64,000 nucleotides of DNA from Paracoccus sp. SMMA_5_TC. GTDB taxonomy: Bacteria; Pseudomonadota; Alphaproteobacteria; Rhodobacterales; Rhodobacteraceae. This document shows, in pieces, positions 20,728-29,130 of the stretch. The position numbers and the translations under genes are program-made. Location: NCBI RefSeq assembly GCF_009696685.2, contig NZ_CP102355.1, forward strand, positions 620,001 through 684,000. Direction: 5' to 3'. Each line of letters opens with the position of its first letter. Position 1 is the first letter of the stretch. The notes beneath the pieces are model-generated. The model did not search any database. It saw nothing but the letters and a program-made list of their open reading frames with translations, and was not told the origin of the DNA.

Positions 20728-20909
20728 GTCGGTCCTGCCGGTCTTGGGGAAAAAGTCTTTGCCTGGGCCGGCGTCATGATGCCTTGACCGGGGTCGATAG
20801 TTGAGTATTTTTATTTGGTTTTCTCGTGCAAAGCAAGCCAGCCCCGCGTTCCCCCTCGACGCTTTCGCCAGCAGTCCACCCTATCTGACGAATCGCCGGG
20901 GCCCGTATC
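20728..20909. promoter_or_regulatory. Divergent promoter region between entE and the condensation-domain gene
   Basis: This 182-bp intergenic region serves both directions. It contains an AT-rich core near 20806-20825 (GTATTTTTATTTGG) resembling the AT-rich stretch ahead of entC (GATTTTTTTACTTG, about 16023-16036). The similarity may reflect a shared iron-responsive operator or just promoter composition. No standard Fur or Irr box could be identified by eye. Confidence 0.35.
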
Positions 20910-22265
20910 ATGAACGAACAGCTTGCCGAGGGCGCATGGTTGCCCCTGACCCTGGCTCAGTTGGATTTCTGGGAGGAGTTCCGTCTCCATCCCGGCGCGG
21001 GGGTTTCGACCGTCGCCCATGCCGTCGAGTTGCAGGGCGTCGATCAACCCGCAGCCTTGGCCCGCGCCATTCTGCAGACAATCGCCGAAACAGATGCGAT
21101 GGCATTGCGGCTGCGACTGGGGCGCGACGGCCAGCCGCGCCAGCGCGTCGCCGCCGGCGCCAGGCCCGATCTGCGCGCGCTGGACCTGGCCGATGCATCG
21201 CAGCCACGCGACCGTGCTTTCGAGCTGATGCATCACGATGTCGCGGCACCTCTTGATCTGCTGACGGCGCCGATATCGGCGCAGTGGCTGATCCGGCTGG
21301 GTCCAGGACATTACATCTGGTATAATCGCAACCATCACATTGCCGTCGACGGTTACGCCATGGCGCTGATCGAACAGCGTTGCGCGCGGCTTTACACAGC
21401 GCATCGCTGCGGGCGCGACAGTGCCTCGGGCCCGAAGCTGCGTCCGTTGCGCGATTATCTTTGCGAAGAGGCCAGCTATCGTGCCAGCTCCCGCCATGAC
21501 GCTGACGGCCAGCATTGGCAGCGGCTGCTGAGTGACGCGCCCCGGCCGCAGGTCTTGCAGAAGGGATCAGAGAACTATCCCGCCCGACCGCTGGCCGCCG
21601 GCCATGACCTGACCGGATTGCGCGCCCCGCTGCTGGCGCAAGCGGAAAGGCTGTCGCTGGGATGGCCCGATCTGGCCAGCATGCTTTGTGCGGTCTGGGC
21701 CGGGCTTCGTCTGGATGACGGGGCGGTGCGTCGCGAAATGCAGGGAAAGGCGATCCTCATGCCGGTGTGGCTGCCGTTCATGGGGCGGATGGGCAGTGTC
21801 AGCGCCGCCATCCCCGCCCTGGTCGTCAATATCCTGCCATTGCTTGTGCGGCTGGACCCCTCCCGCAGCCTGGCGCAGACCCTGACCGAACTGGCGGGCC
21901 AGTTGCGCCTGATGCGCCGTCACGGCCGCTATCGCATCGAACAGATCGCGGCGGACTGCGGCATCGGTCATCGCAGCCGGTTCTTCTTTTCGCCGCTGGT
22001 CAATGTGCTGCCCTTTGATCCGCCGCAATTTGCAGGATGCGACTGCGACCGTCACGTGCTGTCGAACGGGCCGGGCGACGGTTTCAATATCACCTTGCGC
22101 GGCGATTCGCGTGCCGACGGGTTGCACCTCTGGGTCGAGGCCGACCCGCAGCTGACGCCCGCGGCGGGCTTTCGCGGCCTCGCGGCCGATCTGCCCCGTT
22201 TCCTGGCCCGTGGGCTGGAGCCTGCCCGGCTGGATCAACCGCTATACAGGATGATCGAACCCTAG
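20910..22265 (+). CDS. Free-standing NRPS condensation domain (VibH-like amide synthase)
   Basis: The 451-aa protein consists of one condensation domain only: N-terminal LPLTLAQLDFWEEF, the catalytic HHxxxDG motif as NHHIAVDGYAM (His143, Asp147) and the late segment FFFSPLVNVLPF. No adenylation, carrier or thioesterase domain follows. VibH of Vibrio cholerae has the same size and layout and joins carrier-bound DHB to a free polyamine. By analogy, this enzyme would acylate a soluble amine such as spermidine using the neighbouring DHB-carrier protein. Amine identity and number of acylations are inferred. Confidence 0.88.
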   Translation: MNEQLAEGAWLPLTLAQLDFWEEFRLHPGAGVSTVAHAVELQGVDQPAALARAILQTIAETDAMALRLRLGRDGQPRQRVAAGARPDLRALDLADASQPRDRAFELMHHDVAAPLDLLTAPISAQWLIRLGPGHYIWYNRNHHIAVDGYAMALIEQRCARLYTAHRCGRDSASGPKLRPLRDYLCEEASYRASSRHDADGQHWQRLLSDAPRPQVLQKGSENYPARPLAAGHDLTGLRAPLLAQAERLSLGWPDLASMLCAVWAGLRLDDGAVRREMQGKAILMPVWLPFMGRMGSVSAAIPALVVNILPLLVRLDPSRSLAQTLTELAGQLRLMRRHGRYRIEQIAADCGIGHRSRFFFSPLVNVLPFDPPQFAGCDCDRHVLSNGPGDGFNITLRGDSRADGLHLWVEADPQLTPAAGFRGLAADLPRFLARGLEPARLDQPLYRMIEP

Positions 22266-22678
22266 GGCGCCACCGCCGGGGCAGGCAGGTATTCCTGGCG
22301 CAGGCAGCCGGCGGCATCACGTCCCCCCGGGCCCGGCCGGGGCGCCGGCGGCAGCTCGAACCCGGCGCACAGGCGGAACTGGCGCGGGCCCAGCAACTCA
22401 TAGCGATAGGGCTGGCTTGTAAAGGGATCCTGCCGGCGCGGCTGCCAGTCGCAGTCGGGCGCCTGCACGTCAAGGCTTTCGGGCAGACGATCGGCCCGAC
22501 TGCGGGCGATACAGAAAACCCATTGTGCCAGACTGTGCAGATCGCTTTCGCGCTCGGCGTCGCGGCGTTCCTTGCGGGCCTGAACCGGGCCACCGGTCAC
22601 GATCAGCCCGGCCACCACCGCCAGCAGTGCCAGCAGCGCCAGCGCCGCAGTTGCCCAGCCCTTAGTCATCCAGCTCAT
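22262..22678 (-). CDS. Small single-pass membrane protein, function unknown
   Basis: The 138-aa protein has one N-terminal transmembrane segment (about residues 8-29, ALALLALLAVVAGLIV), then a basic stretch and a soluble domain with four Cys (segments CIARSR, APDCDWQ, RLCAGFEL and AGCLRQEYL) that probably lies in the periplasm. I do not recognise the family. Its start overlaps the end of the upstream membrane-protein gene by 17 bp, so they form an operon. Its 3' end meets the condensation-domain gene tail to tail. Confidence 0.65.
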   Translation of the reverse strand: MSWMTKGWATAALALLALLAVVAGLIVTGGPVQARKERRDAERESDLHSLAQWVFCIARSRADRLPESLDVQAPDCDWQPRRQDPFTSQPYRYELLGPRQFRLCAGFELPPAPRPGPGGRDAAGCLRQEYLPAPAVAP

Positions 22679-23273
22679 CCCGATAATAGGCCAGCACCAG
22701 CCCCGCCACCATCGCCACCAGCAGCGCCTTGGCGGTAAAGCGCGCGGTCAGTTCGCCCCCCAGCAAGGCGTGCAGCGCGACCACTGCATCGCCCAGAAAC
22801 ACCAGCGACGCCCCCAGAAGCGTCAGCGAGGCGAACCAGCGCCGCACCAGCGACCGCCCACGGCTGCCCGCCCCCTGCCGCGCCAGCCGCCGGCCCAACA
22901 GCACGAACATGGGGGTAAAGGCGATCAGCGCCGCCATCGACCAGCGTTCGGCATAGGTGTTGCCGCCATAGCCCTGCGCCGGGTCGGGGATGGCCCGGTC
23001 GATCAGCGCCATGCCCAACTGGCACAGATGCCAGGCCACCATGCCCAGCGACACGAACAGCAAGCCGTAAAGCAGCGCCTCGCGCGCCGAGGCATAGGGG
23101 CGCGGGCGCGGCACAGGCGGCAGGCCCGGCCGGGATTGCCAGCCGTCCAGGGCGGCGGAAATCTCGGGCTCGGACCAGCCGGCATCGGCCAGCGCCTGCC
23201 GCAACTGCACGGCCGGCGCGCCCTGCGCCAGCGCAGTCCGCACGAATTCCGACAACTGTTCGGATGGTTTCAT
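22662..23273 (-). CDS. Multi-pass membrane protein (DUF5671-like)
   Basis: The 203-aa protein begins with a soluble about 45-residue segment that looks like a small three-helix domain (LAQGAPAVQLRQALADAGW), followed by a Pro-rich linker and four hydrophobic helices. The layout recalls DUF5671 membrane proteins; the function is unknown. ATG 23273 was chosen because the longer open frame upstream is not conserved in character. It is translationally overlapped with the next gene downstream. Confidence 0.65.
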   Translation of the reverse strand: MKPSEQLSEFVRTALAQGAPAVQLRQALADAGWSEPEISAALDGWQSRPGLPPVPRPRPYASAREALLYGLLFVSLGMVAWHLCQLGMALIDRAIPDPAQGYGGNTYAERWSMAALIAFTPMFVLLGRRLARQGAGSRGRSLVRRWFASLTLLGASLVFLGDAVVALHALLGGELTARFTAKALLVAMVAGLVLAYYRDELDD

Positions 23274-23460
23274 GCCCGCCTCGAAATCTTCGGCGCCATC
23301 CACACACGAACCGCCCATCCGGTCAAGTCCTCGGCCAACCGACAGTCGCGCGCGGAAGAAGGGCAAAATTTTTCCTTGCGGGGCGATTTTTCCCCTTGCA
23401 GCCCCCAGCGCACTCTCATAAATGACGCCTCACCGGCGGCAAGGCCACCGGATACGGAGT

Positions 23461-23535
23461 GCGGGCGTAGCTCAGGGGTAGAGCATAACCTTGCCAAGGT
23501 TAGGGTCGTGAGTTCGAATCTCATCGCCCGCTCCA
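23461..23535 (+). tRNA. tRNA-Gly (anticodon GCC)
   Basis: The acceptor stem GCGGGCG pairs with CGCCCGC (23525-23531), and CCA is encoded (23533-23535). The anticodon loop TTGCCAA contains GCC, and GTTCGAATC is the T-loop. All arms fold in the standard cloverleaf. Confidence 0.97.
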
Positions 23536-23556
23536 AAAATCTTCCACAATGGAATG

Positions 23557-23590
23557 CGAAAAGCGGCCTTCGGGCCGCTTTCGGCTTTTT
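23557..23590 (+). terminator. Rho-independent terminator after tRNA-Gly
   Basis: AAAGCGGCC and GGCCGCTTT form a stem closed by a TTCG tetraloop, followed by CGGCTTTTT. It lies 22 bp after the tRNA. Confidence 0.85.
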
Positions 23591-23649
23591 GGCGATTGGT
23601 TTGTTGACGCTTGTGTGTCCCGGGCGCGATCTTGGCAGCCCTGCCGCGC

Positions 23650-23667
23650 GATGTTATCGATAACATC
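23650..23667. promoter_or_regulatory. Perfect 18-bp palindrome, GntR(LacI-family)-type operator
   Basis: GATGTTATCGATAACATC is an exact palindrome lying 58 bp upstream of the gnd start codon. Its core ATGTTA-N4-TAACAT is the known binding consensus of the LacI-family gluconate repressor GntR of E. coli. Gluconate-responsive control of 6-phosphogluconate dehydrogenase by a GntR homologue encoded elsewhere is the simplest reading. Confidence 0.75.
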
Positions 23668-23724
23668 ATGCGTTCCGGCGGCGGTGCCGCGTCCTTGCGA
23701 ACGCGCCTGCGAAAGGATGTCGCC

Positions 23725-25140
23725 ATGACCGACCCAAGCACAGCCACCGCCCGCATCGGCCTGATCGGACTTGGCACCATGGGCGCGGCGCTGGCGGCCA
23801 ATATCGCCGAAAAGGGCTTCCCCATCGCGGTCTGGAACCGCACCACCGAGGTCACGCGCCGCTTTCACGCCCAGGCCGGGGCGCTGGCCGATCGCATCAT
23901 CCCGACCGAGTCCCCGGCCCAGCTGGTCGCCGCCATCGCCGCCCCGCGCACCATCATCCTGATGGTGCCCGCCGGCGCGGCGGTCGATGAGCAGATCGCC
24001 GCGCTGGCACCCTTGCTGAGCCCTGACGATCTGATCGTCGATGCCGGCAATGCCAATTTCCACGACACCAACCGCCGCGCGGCGGCCGGTCTGCCGATGC
24101 GCTTTCTGGGCATGGGCATTTCGGGCGGCGAGGAGGGCGCGCGCCACGGCCCCGCCATCATGGGCGGCGGCGCCCGCGCCGACTGGGACCGCATCGCCCC
24201 GATCATGCAGGCCATCGCCGCCCGGGCCGAGGACGGCACCCCCTGCGCAAGCTGGATGGGCGAGGCCGGTGCCGGACATTTCGTCAAGATGGTCCACAAT
24301 GGCATCGAATATGCCGACATGCAGATGATCGCCGAGGTTTACGGGGTGATGCGCGACGGGCTGGGCCTGTCCGCCGGCCGAATCGCCGAGCATTTCGCCG
24401 ACTGGAACCGCGGGGCGCTGCAATCCTATCTGATCGAGATTTCGGCCCGCGTCGCCGCCGCCCGCGACCCCTACGGCGACGGGCCGATGCTGGACGCGAT
24501 CCTGGACGCCGCCGGGCAGAAAGGCACCGGTCGCTGGACCGCGGTCGAGGCCCAGCACCTGGCCGCGCCGATCCCGGTGATCGAGGCGGCGGTGATGGCG
24601 CGCAACGTGTCGGCCCGCATCGGCGAACGCGCCGCCGGCCAGGCGCGATTCGGCGCCGGTGCGCAGGGCTTCGTCATCGCGCCGGCGCTACTGGAACAGG
24701 CGCTGATCGCCGGCAAGATCCTGTGCTATGCGCAAGGTTTTGCGATGATCGAGGCCGCCGGCCGCGCCTTTGGCTGGCAACTGGACCTGCCCGGCATCGC
24801 CCGGGTCTGGCGCGCGGGCTGCATCATCCGTTCGGCGATGCTGAATGACATGGCGGCTGCCCTGGCCCAGGATCCCGGCCGCAACCTGATGATGGCGCCC
24901 CATTTTGCCGGCCTGCTGGAAAGAACCACGCCGGCGCTGCGCCAGTTGCTGGCCCAGGGCATCCTGCACGCCCACCCGCTGCCCGCGCTGGGGGCCGGTC
25001 TCGCCTGGTTCGACATGATGCGCACCGCGCGCGGCACCGCCAACCTGATCCAGGCGCAGCGCGACTATTTCGGCGCGCATGGTTTCGAGCGGCTGGACGG
25101 CCAGGACCATCATCATGGGCCATGGGCCAGGGACGCCTAG
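23725..25140 (+). CDS. gnd: 6-phosphogluconate dehydrogenase, decarboxylating
   Basis: The 471-aa enzyme of the oxidative pentose phosphate pathway converts 6-phosphogluconate to ribulose 5-phosphate, CO2 and NADPH. The N-terminal nucleotide motif is GLIGLGTMGAALA; substrate-binding and catalytic motifs are IVDAGNANFHDT, GMGISGGEEGARHGP and GAGHFVKMVHNGIEYADMQ (catalytic Lys and His-Asn). The C-terminal tail is YFGAHGFERLDG. Length matches the long dimeric family. ATG 23725 fits the conserved start. The upstream palindrome at 23650 suggests GntR control. It is the last chromosomal gene before the tRNA-Cys prophage site. Confidence 0.95.
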   Translation: MTDPSTATARIGLIGLGTMGAALAANIAEKGFPIAVWNRTTEVTRRFHAQAGALADRIIPTESPAQLVAAIAAPRTIILMVPAGAAVDEQIAALAPLLSPDDLIVDAGNANFHDTNRRAAAGLPMRFLGMGISGGEEGARHGPAIMGGGARADWDRIAPIMQAIAARAEDGTPCASWMGEAGAGHFVKMVHNGIEYADMQMIAEVYGVMRDGLGLSAGRIAEHFADWNRGALQSYLIEISARVAAARDPYGDGPMLDAILDAAGQKGTGRWTAVEAQHLAAPIPVIEAAVMARNVSARIGERAAGQARFGAGAQGFVIAPALLEQALIAGKILCYAQGFAMIEAAGRAFGWQLDLPGIARVWRAGCIIRSAMLNDMAAALAQDPGRNLMMAPHFAGLLERTTPALRQLLAQGILHAHPLPALGAGLAWFDMMRTARGTANLIQAQRDYFGAHGFERLDGQDHHHGPWARDA

Positions 25141-25232
25141 CTCCGCCGTGTCGTTCACGGCCCGGCCTCCTGCCCTGCCCCCAGAACCCCCTTGACCCCG
25201 GCGTCGGAAAACCCTAGCAAACCCCAGGCTCC

Positions 25233-25306
25233 GGCGGGTTGGCGGAGAGGTTACGCAGCGGATTGCAAATCCGTGTAGACCGGTTCGATTCCGGTACCCG
25301 CCTCCA
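25233..25306 (+). tRNA. tRNA-Cys (anticodon GCA), prophage integration target
   Basis: The acceptor GGCGGGT pairs with ACCCGCC (25296-25302), and CCA is encoded at 25304-25306. The anticodon loop ATTGCAAAT contains GCA. The gene is intact. Its 3' half, from just before the anticodon arm, is duplicated at 60519-60569, so this is the functional copy left by site-specific integration. Confidence 0.96.
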
Positions 25307-25309
25307 TTT
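25259..25309. repeat. attL: 51-bp direct repeat within tRNA-Cys
   Basis: The sequence is identical to 60519-60569 except at 25276 (T) versus 60536 (A), and ends three bases past the tRNA CCA. The mismatch lies in the anticodon arm/variable region, so crossover probably occurred on one side of it. Confidence 0.93.
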
Positions 25310-25546
25310 ATCTTCAAAAGGTTAGCCCGCAACAGAGCAGCCTGCCGCGGAACGGTTTTCCCATCGGTTTTCCCTTTTCCCGTTTTGTGCTTCGAACGTT
25401 CTTCACGTCTCCGGCCGCGAACCTGCGTGCGGGCGCAAGGGCCGTTCAGCCCAAGTTTAGTTCCCGCCTTAATGGGCATTTAACGCTTGTTCCAACATTG
25501 TTCGTGTGCGAGTGTGGGAAAAACATTCCCAGGGAGATCAGCCACC

Positions 25547-26788
25547 ATGACCGAGTTTTCCGAGCTTCGCCGTGCCGCGGCTCTCTCGTTGAACGGTGCG
25601 GCGGCCCTGCTCGGGGTCTCGAAAAGCACCGTCTACCGCTGGGAACATGGCGAGGTCGCGGCCGAGGCGGAGGCGCTGGCGCGGCTGCGCCGGATGGGCG
25701 AGCCGCACCTGCCGCTGGGCGATTTCCGCTTCATCGACCTGTTCGCTGGAATCGGTGGCCTGAGGCGCGGGTTCGACGCCATCGGGGGGCGCTGCGTATT
25801 CACCTCGGAATGGGACCGCTTTGCCGAGCGGACCTACCGCGCCAACTTCCGCGACGGGCCGGAGCACCGGTTCGAGGGCGACATCACCAAGGTGGATCCG
25901 GCCTCCATCCCGGATCACGACGTGCTCCTTGCTGGCTTCCCCTGCCAGCCTTTCTCCATCGCCGGAGTGTCGAAGAAGAACGCGCTGGGCCGGGCGCACG
26001 GCTTTGCCTGCGAAGCACAGGGGACGCTGTTCTTCGACGTCGCGCGGATCATCGAGGCCAAGCGGCCGAAGGTCGTCCTCCTCGAGAATGTGCGGAACCT
26101 GCTGTCGCACGACCGTGGGAACACCTTCCGGGTCATCCGCTCGGTGCTGACGCAGGAACTCGGCTACAGGATGGATCACCGCGTCATCGACGCGCGCTGC
26201 TTCGTTCCGCAGCACCGCGAGCGGATCTTCATCGCGGCAGTCCGTGGCGATCTCGGGCTCGACGTCGAGCTCAAGACCATGCAGCTGCCGCCGGCCGGGG
26301 AAGGCCCGCGCTTCGGCTCCATCCTGCATCGCGAGGACGGGACGGAGACTGATCCTCAGTTTCTCGACGAGCGGGGCCGCGTGCAGGCGCGCTACACGCT
26401 TTCCGACCATCTCTGGGGCTACCTTCAGGCCTATGCCGAGAAGCACCGCGCCAAGGGCAACGGCTTCGGCTTCGGCCTGACCGGGCCGAATGACGTCGCG
26501 CGCACGCTGTCGGCCCGCTACCACAAGGACGGTTCCGAGATCCTCGTGGATCAGGGGCCGGGGCGGAATCCGCGGCGCCTGACGCCGCGGGAGTGTGCAC
26601 GGCTCATGGGTTTCGACCGGCCGGGCGGCTCGGATTTCTTGATTCCTGTATCGGACACGCAGGCGTACCGCCAGTTCGGCAACTCGGTTGTCGTGCCGGT
26701 GGTGACAGCCGTCGCGCGCCACCTGCGGCCCGTTATCCTGCGGGCTGTCGCCATAGGTCAGGTGCTGGACACCGTCGCTGCGGAGTGA
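25547..26788 (+). CDS. DNA (cytosine-5)-methyltransferase, Dcm/M.EcoRII-like
   Basis: The 413-aa enzyme has all the m5C methyltransferase motifs: [15 protein letters not shown] (I), [12 protein letters not shown] with nucleophile Cys133 (IV), LLENVRN (VI), [11 protein letters not shown] (VIII) and [12 protein letters not shown] (X). The target-recognition part ([30 protein letters not shown]) is very close to Dcm and M.EcoRII, so CCWGG is the likely target. Residues 1-50 form an XRE-like helix-turn-helix ([15 protein letters not shown]), which may autoregulate the cassette. Start: ATG 25547 with AGGGAG upstream. An EcoRII-like nuclease gene starts 4 bp downstream. Confidence 0.93.
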   Translation: MTEFSELRRAAALSLNGAAALLGVSKSTVYRWEHGEVAAEAEALARLRRMGEPHLPLGDFRFIDLFAGIGGLRRGFDAIGGRCVFTSEWDRFAERTYRANFRDGPEHRFEGDITKVDPASIPDHDVLLAGFPCQPFSIAGVSKKNALGRAHGFACEAQGTLFFDVARIIEAKRPKVVLLENVRNLLSHDRGNTFRVIRSVLTQELGYRMDHRVIDARCFVPQHRERIFIAAVRGDLGLDVELKTMQLPPAGEGPRFGSILHREDGTETDPQFLDERGRVQARYTLSDHLWGYLQAYAEKHRAKGNGFGFGLTGPNDVARTLSARYHKDGSEILVDQGPGRNPRRLTPRECARLMGFDRPGGSDFLIPVSDTQAYRQFGNSVVVPVVTAVARHLRPVILRAVAIGQVLDTVAAE

Positions 26789-26792
26789 GCCG

Positions 26793-28031
26793 GTGCGGTA
26801 CGGTTCCCTGTCGGACCATTTCGTCCGGGTTGCGGCGAAGCGGCTTGCCGTCGTAGAGGCGGACACCCGTCGCTCGAACCAGCACGAGTTCAACGGCGTT
26901 GAGGCGCTGCGCAATGTCCTTGGGCCGGAGGAGTTCCGCAACCGCTCTGCCCGGTTCATCTGGCTGGGCGGCGAGAATGAGGGGGTCACGGACACCGCGC
27001 CGGTCTCCTGGTATGATTCCCGCCGTAACCAGCCGCACCGCTCGTCCGAGTGGAGGCTCTACTTCAAGGCGAATGCGGTCATGGAGCTGGCCGCCGAGGG
27101 CGATCTTCTGGTGATCGGCCTGCGGCCGGACGGGGAGCTCCTTTTCATCGTCGCCCCCGAGCGTTCGACCCTCGAAAACCAGATCGCCTGGCTTTTCGGC
27201 CTCGACGGCGAACTGGGCGGCGGTTTCCGTTTTGCGTCCTTCGAAGGGCGCGAGGATCGCGGCTTGGATTTCGTCGCGAATTACGTCCTCGAGGAGCTGG
27301 GCATCGAACCGGCCGAGCCCGAGGCCGACCTGCTGGATCGCATCGTGGCCGACTGGGGCCGTGAGTTCCCGCCCTCGCGTGAGCTTTCGGCCGCGGCCCG
27401 TAGGCATGCGGTCGCGCCCGACCCGCGCGAGGACGCGGATGGCGCGCTCATGGGCTGGATGGAGTTCGAGGAGGCGCTGTTCCGACGGCTTGAGCGGCGC
27501 GTGGTGGCGGAGCGGCTCGGCACGGGGTTTGCGACTGACGGCGAGGCCGATGTCGACGGCTTCCTGTCCTTCTCCCTGTCGGTTCAGAACCGCCGCAAGT
27601 CGCGCATGGGCCTGTCGCTCGAGAACCACGTCGAGGCAGTCCTGACCGCCTGCGGCATCCGGCACGAGCGCGGCGCGCGGACGGAGGGCAACAGCCGGCC
27701 GGACTTCCTGTTTCCGTCCTCTGCCGCCTACCGCGATCCCTGCTTCGACCCGCTGCTCCTGTCGATGCTCGGGGTGAAGTCGACCCTCAAGGACCGCTGG
27801 CGGCAGGTGCTGGCCGAGGCGGCCCGGATCGAACGCAAGCACCTGCTCACGCTTGAGCCGGGCATCTCGGTCGCGCAGACGGACGAGATGATCCGCAACG
27901 CCCTGCAGCTGGTCGTCCCGGCCGCGCTGCACCGGACCTTCACCACTCCGCAGGCGGCGTGGCTGATGGATTTCCGGAACTTCCTGGGGGTCGTCGCAGA
28001 GCGCCAGGCGCGGGCAGACGCGCGCGGATGA
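26793..28031 (+). CDS. EcoRII-like type IIE restriction endonuclease
   Basis: At 412 aa it is close to EcoRII (404 aa). The N-terminal half matches the EcoRII effector domain (LIVIGLRP-like segment LLVIGLRPDGEL). The C-terminal half holds the catalytic PD-(D/E)xK core: HERGARTEGNSRPDFLF (around residues 293-307) and MLGVKSTLKDRWRQVL (around 325-340), then LTLEPGISVAQTDEM. It should cut near unmethylated CCWGG after binding two sites. GTG 26793 lies 4 bp after the methyltransferase stop, so the pair is one operon. Its last 92 bp overlap the convergent vsr gene. Confidence 0.9.
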   Translation: MRYGSLSDHFVRVAAKRLAVVEADTRRSNQHEFNGVEALRNVLGPEEFRNRSARFIWLGGENEGVTDTAPVSWYDSRRNQPHRSSEWRLYFKANAVMELAAEGDLLVIGLRPDGELLFIVAPERSTLENQIAWLFGLDGELGGGFRFASFEGREDRGLDFVANYVLEELGIEPAEPEADLLDRIVADWGREFPPSRELSAAARRHAVAPDPREDADGALMGWMEFEEALFRRLERRVVAERLGTGFATDGEADVDGFLSFSLSVQNRRKSRMGLSLENHVEAVLTACGIRHERGARTEGNSRPDFLFPSSAAYRDPCFDPLLLSMLGVKSTLKDRWRQVLAEAARIERKHLLTLEPGISVAQTDEMIRNALQLVVPAALHRTFTTPQAAWLMDFRNFLGVVAERQARADARG

Positions 28032-28416
28032 CGTCCGCCAGCCGGTCTGCCCGGTGGGTCTCGCACTCCCAGATCACGACGACCTTCCAGCCGAGAGCCT
28101 CGAGGGCAGCGCCGTTTTTTGCGTCCCGCTCCGCATTGGCTGTGAACTTGGCCAGCCAGAACCCGGTCCTTGTTCCGGGCACGGTCGCGTTCCTGCATCC
28201 TTCGTGCCGGTGCCAGAAGCATCCGTGGACGAACACGGCCGTCCGCAGTGCGGGCAGGACGATGTCAGGCGTGCCAGGCAGGTCGCGGCGGTGCAGGCGG
28301 AACCGGAATCCTGCAGCATGCAGCGCCTTTCGGACGGCGATCTCCGGGCCCGTGTCCTTGCCGCGGATGCGCGCCATGTTGGCGCTGCGCGCCTCGGGTC
28401 TGAGTCTGTCCGCCAT
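27940..28416 (-). CDS. vsr: Very-short-patch repair endonuclease Vsr
   Basis: The 158-aa protein nicks T:G mismatches that arise by deamination of m5C in CCWGG-type sites. Motifs are ARIRGKDTGPEIAVRK, FRFRLHRRDLPGTPDIVLP (Asp51, the catalytic position in E. coli Vsr), VFVHGCFWHRHEGC and VVVIWECE. Vsr is normally linked to Dcm-type methyltransferases, which strengthens the CCWGG assignment. It is convergent with the EcoRII-like gene, with an unusual 92-bp coding overlap at the 3' ends. Confidence 0.95.
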   Translation of the reverse strand: MADRLRPEARSANMARIRGKDTGPEIAVRKALHAAGFRFRLHRRDLPGTPDIVLPALRTAVFVHGCFWHRHEGCRNATVPGTRTGFWLAKFTANAERDAKNGAALEALGWKVVVIWECETHRADRLADVIRARLPAPGALRRPPGSSGNPSATPPAEW

Positions 28417-28452
28417 CGACGTCCTTTCTGCTGCGGACAGCCTAAGGCGCCG

Positions 28453-28635
28453 TCAGCGATTGGCCAGATCGAGCAGCACATCCGCGTGGCAGGGGCAGCC
28501 CGGCGGGCACCAGCAGGCCAGCGGGCGCCCGCGAAGTGCTGGCAGACTGGTCAGGACCGCCTGTCGAGCGTCTTCCCGCGCCATCCAGAACGTCTGCCAG
28601 CCCTGTTCGTTGAAGGTCGGCGCGCACGGTCTCAT
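28453..28635 (-). CDS. Short DUF4326-like protein (possibly truncated)
   Basis: The 60-aa frame ends in RPLACWCPPGCPCHADVLLDLA, resembling the C-terminal signature of DUF4326 phage proteins (ACWC...CHGDVLLELA). The same frame stays open upstream of the ATG without a start (it includes WCQRCHN and YRRWLDG), suggesting the original protein was longer. It starts inside the stop region of the HNH-like fragment and is the last gene of the leftward phage operon. Function unknown. Confidence 0.5.
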   Translation of the reverse strand: MRPCAPTFNEQGWQTFWMAREDARQAVLTSLPALRGRPLACWCPPGCPCHADVLLDLANR

Positions 28636-28808
28636 CCAGGGGGGACGTTTACCGTCAAGCCAGCGACGATACGCTGCGGCAGCATTGTGACATCTCTGGC
28701 ACCAGGCGCGCTGCCCTCGCAGCGATTGCCGGCGCGGTCGGGAATGGCAGTGCGGATCGCTTTCCAGTCGGACGGGTAGCGATGTCTGTTTTCCGAGCGA
28801 ATCGGCAT
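28632..28808 (-). pseudogene. HNH-like small protein, apparently frameshifted
   Basis: The frame opens with MPIRSENRHRYPSDWKA and AIPDRAGNRCEG, which I recognise as the start of a small phage HNH-type family (RYPxDWxxI...RAGxRCE). After that the frame loses similarity and stops. The residues WCQRCHN, expected near the C-terminus of such a protein, occur just downstream in the frame of the DUF4326-like gene. This suggests an internal deletion with frameshift. The ATG follows the upstream stop by one base. Confidence 0.45.
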
Positions 28809-28809
28809 G

Positions 28810-29130
28810 TCAGTGGCGCGGGTCGAATGGTCGGGAGGCGGCAGCATCTGTGTGGGAGGCATCATGGAACGCTAATCGCGCTGCGATCTCGGAGGCGGAC
28901 GTTAGCAATTCGACGATGTGTTTCTCCGACAGCTGCAGACTGTAACGGGCGTGGCGGGCGGCGGCGTAGATCAGGTCGGCGGTTGGTAAAGCCGGCACGT
29001 CGCTGTCGGCGCTGAAGCGCGCCAGCCGGATGGCAATCACGGCCAGCACGGCTGCGCGGGCCTCCGGGTCGGTCGGGTCGTCTATGTCAATGATCAGACG
29101 TCTGGATGTAGGCATGGCGCGCTTAGTCAT
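28810..29130 (-). CDS. Hypothetical phage protein (106 aa)
   Basis: I do not recognise this protein. It starts with a basic segment (MTKRAMPTSRRLIIDIDD) and continues with helix-rich sequence (AVLAVIAIRLARF, LIYAAARHARYSLQL, IVELLTSASEIAARLAF). It belongs to a chain of overlapping leftward genes behind the integrase; its ATG overlaps the stop of the preceding gene by 4 bp. Confidence 0.6.
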   Translation of the reverse strand: MTKRAMPTSRRLIIDIDDPTDPEARAAVLAVIAIRLARFSADSDVPALPTADLIYAAARHARYSLQLSEKHIVELLTSASEIAARLAFHDASHTDAAASRPFDPRH

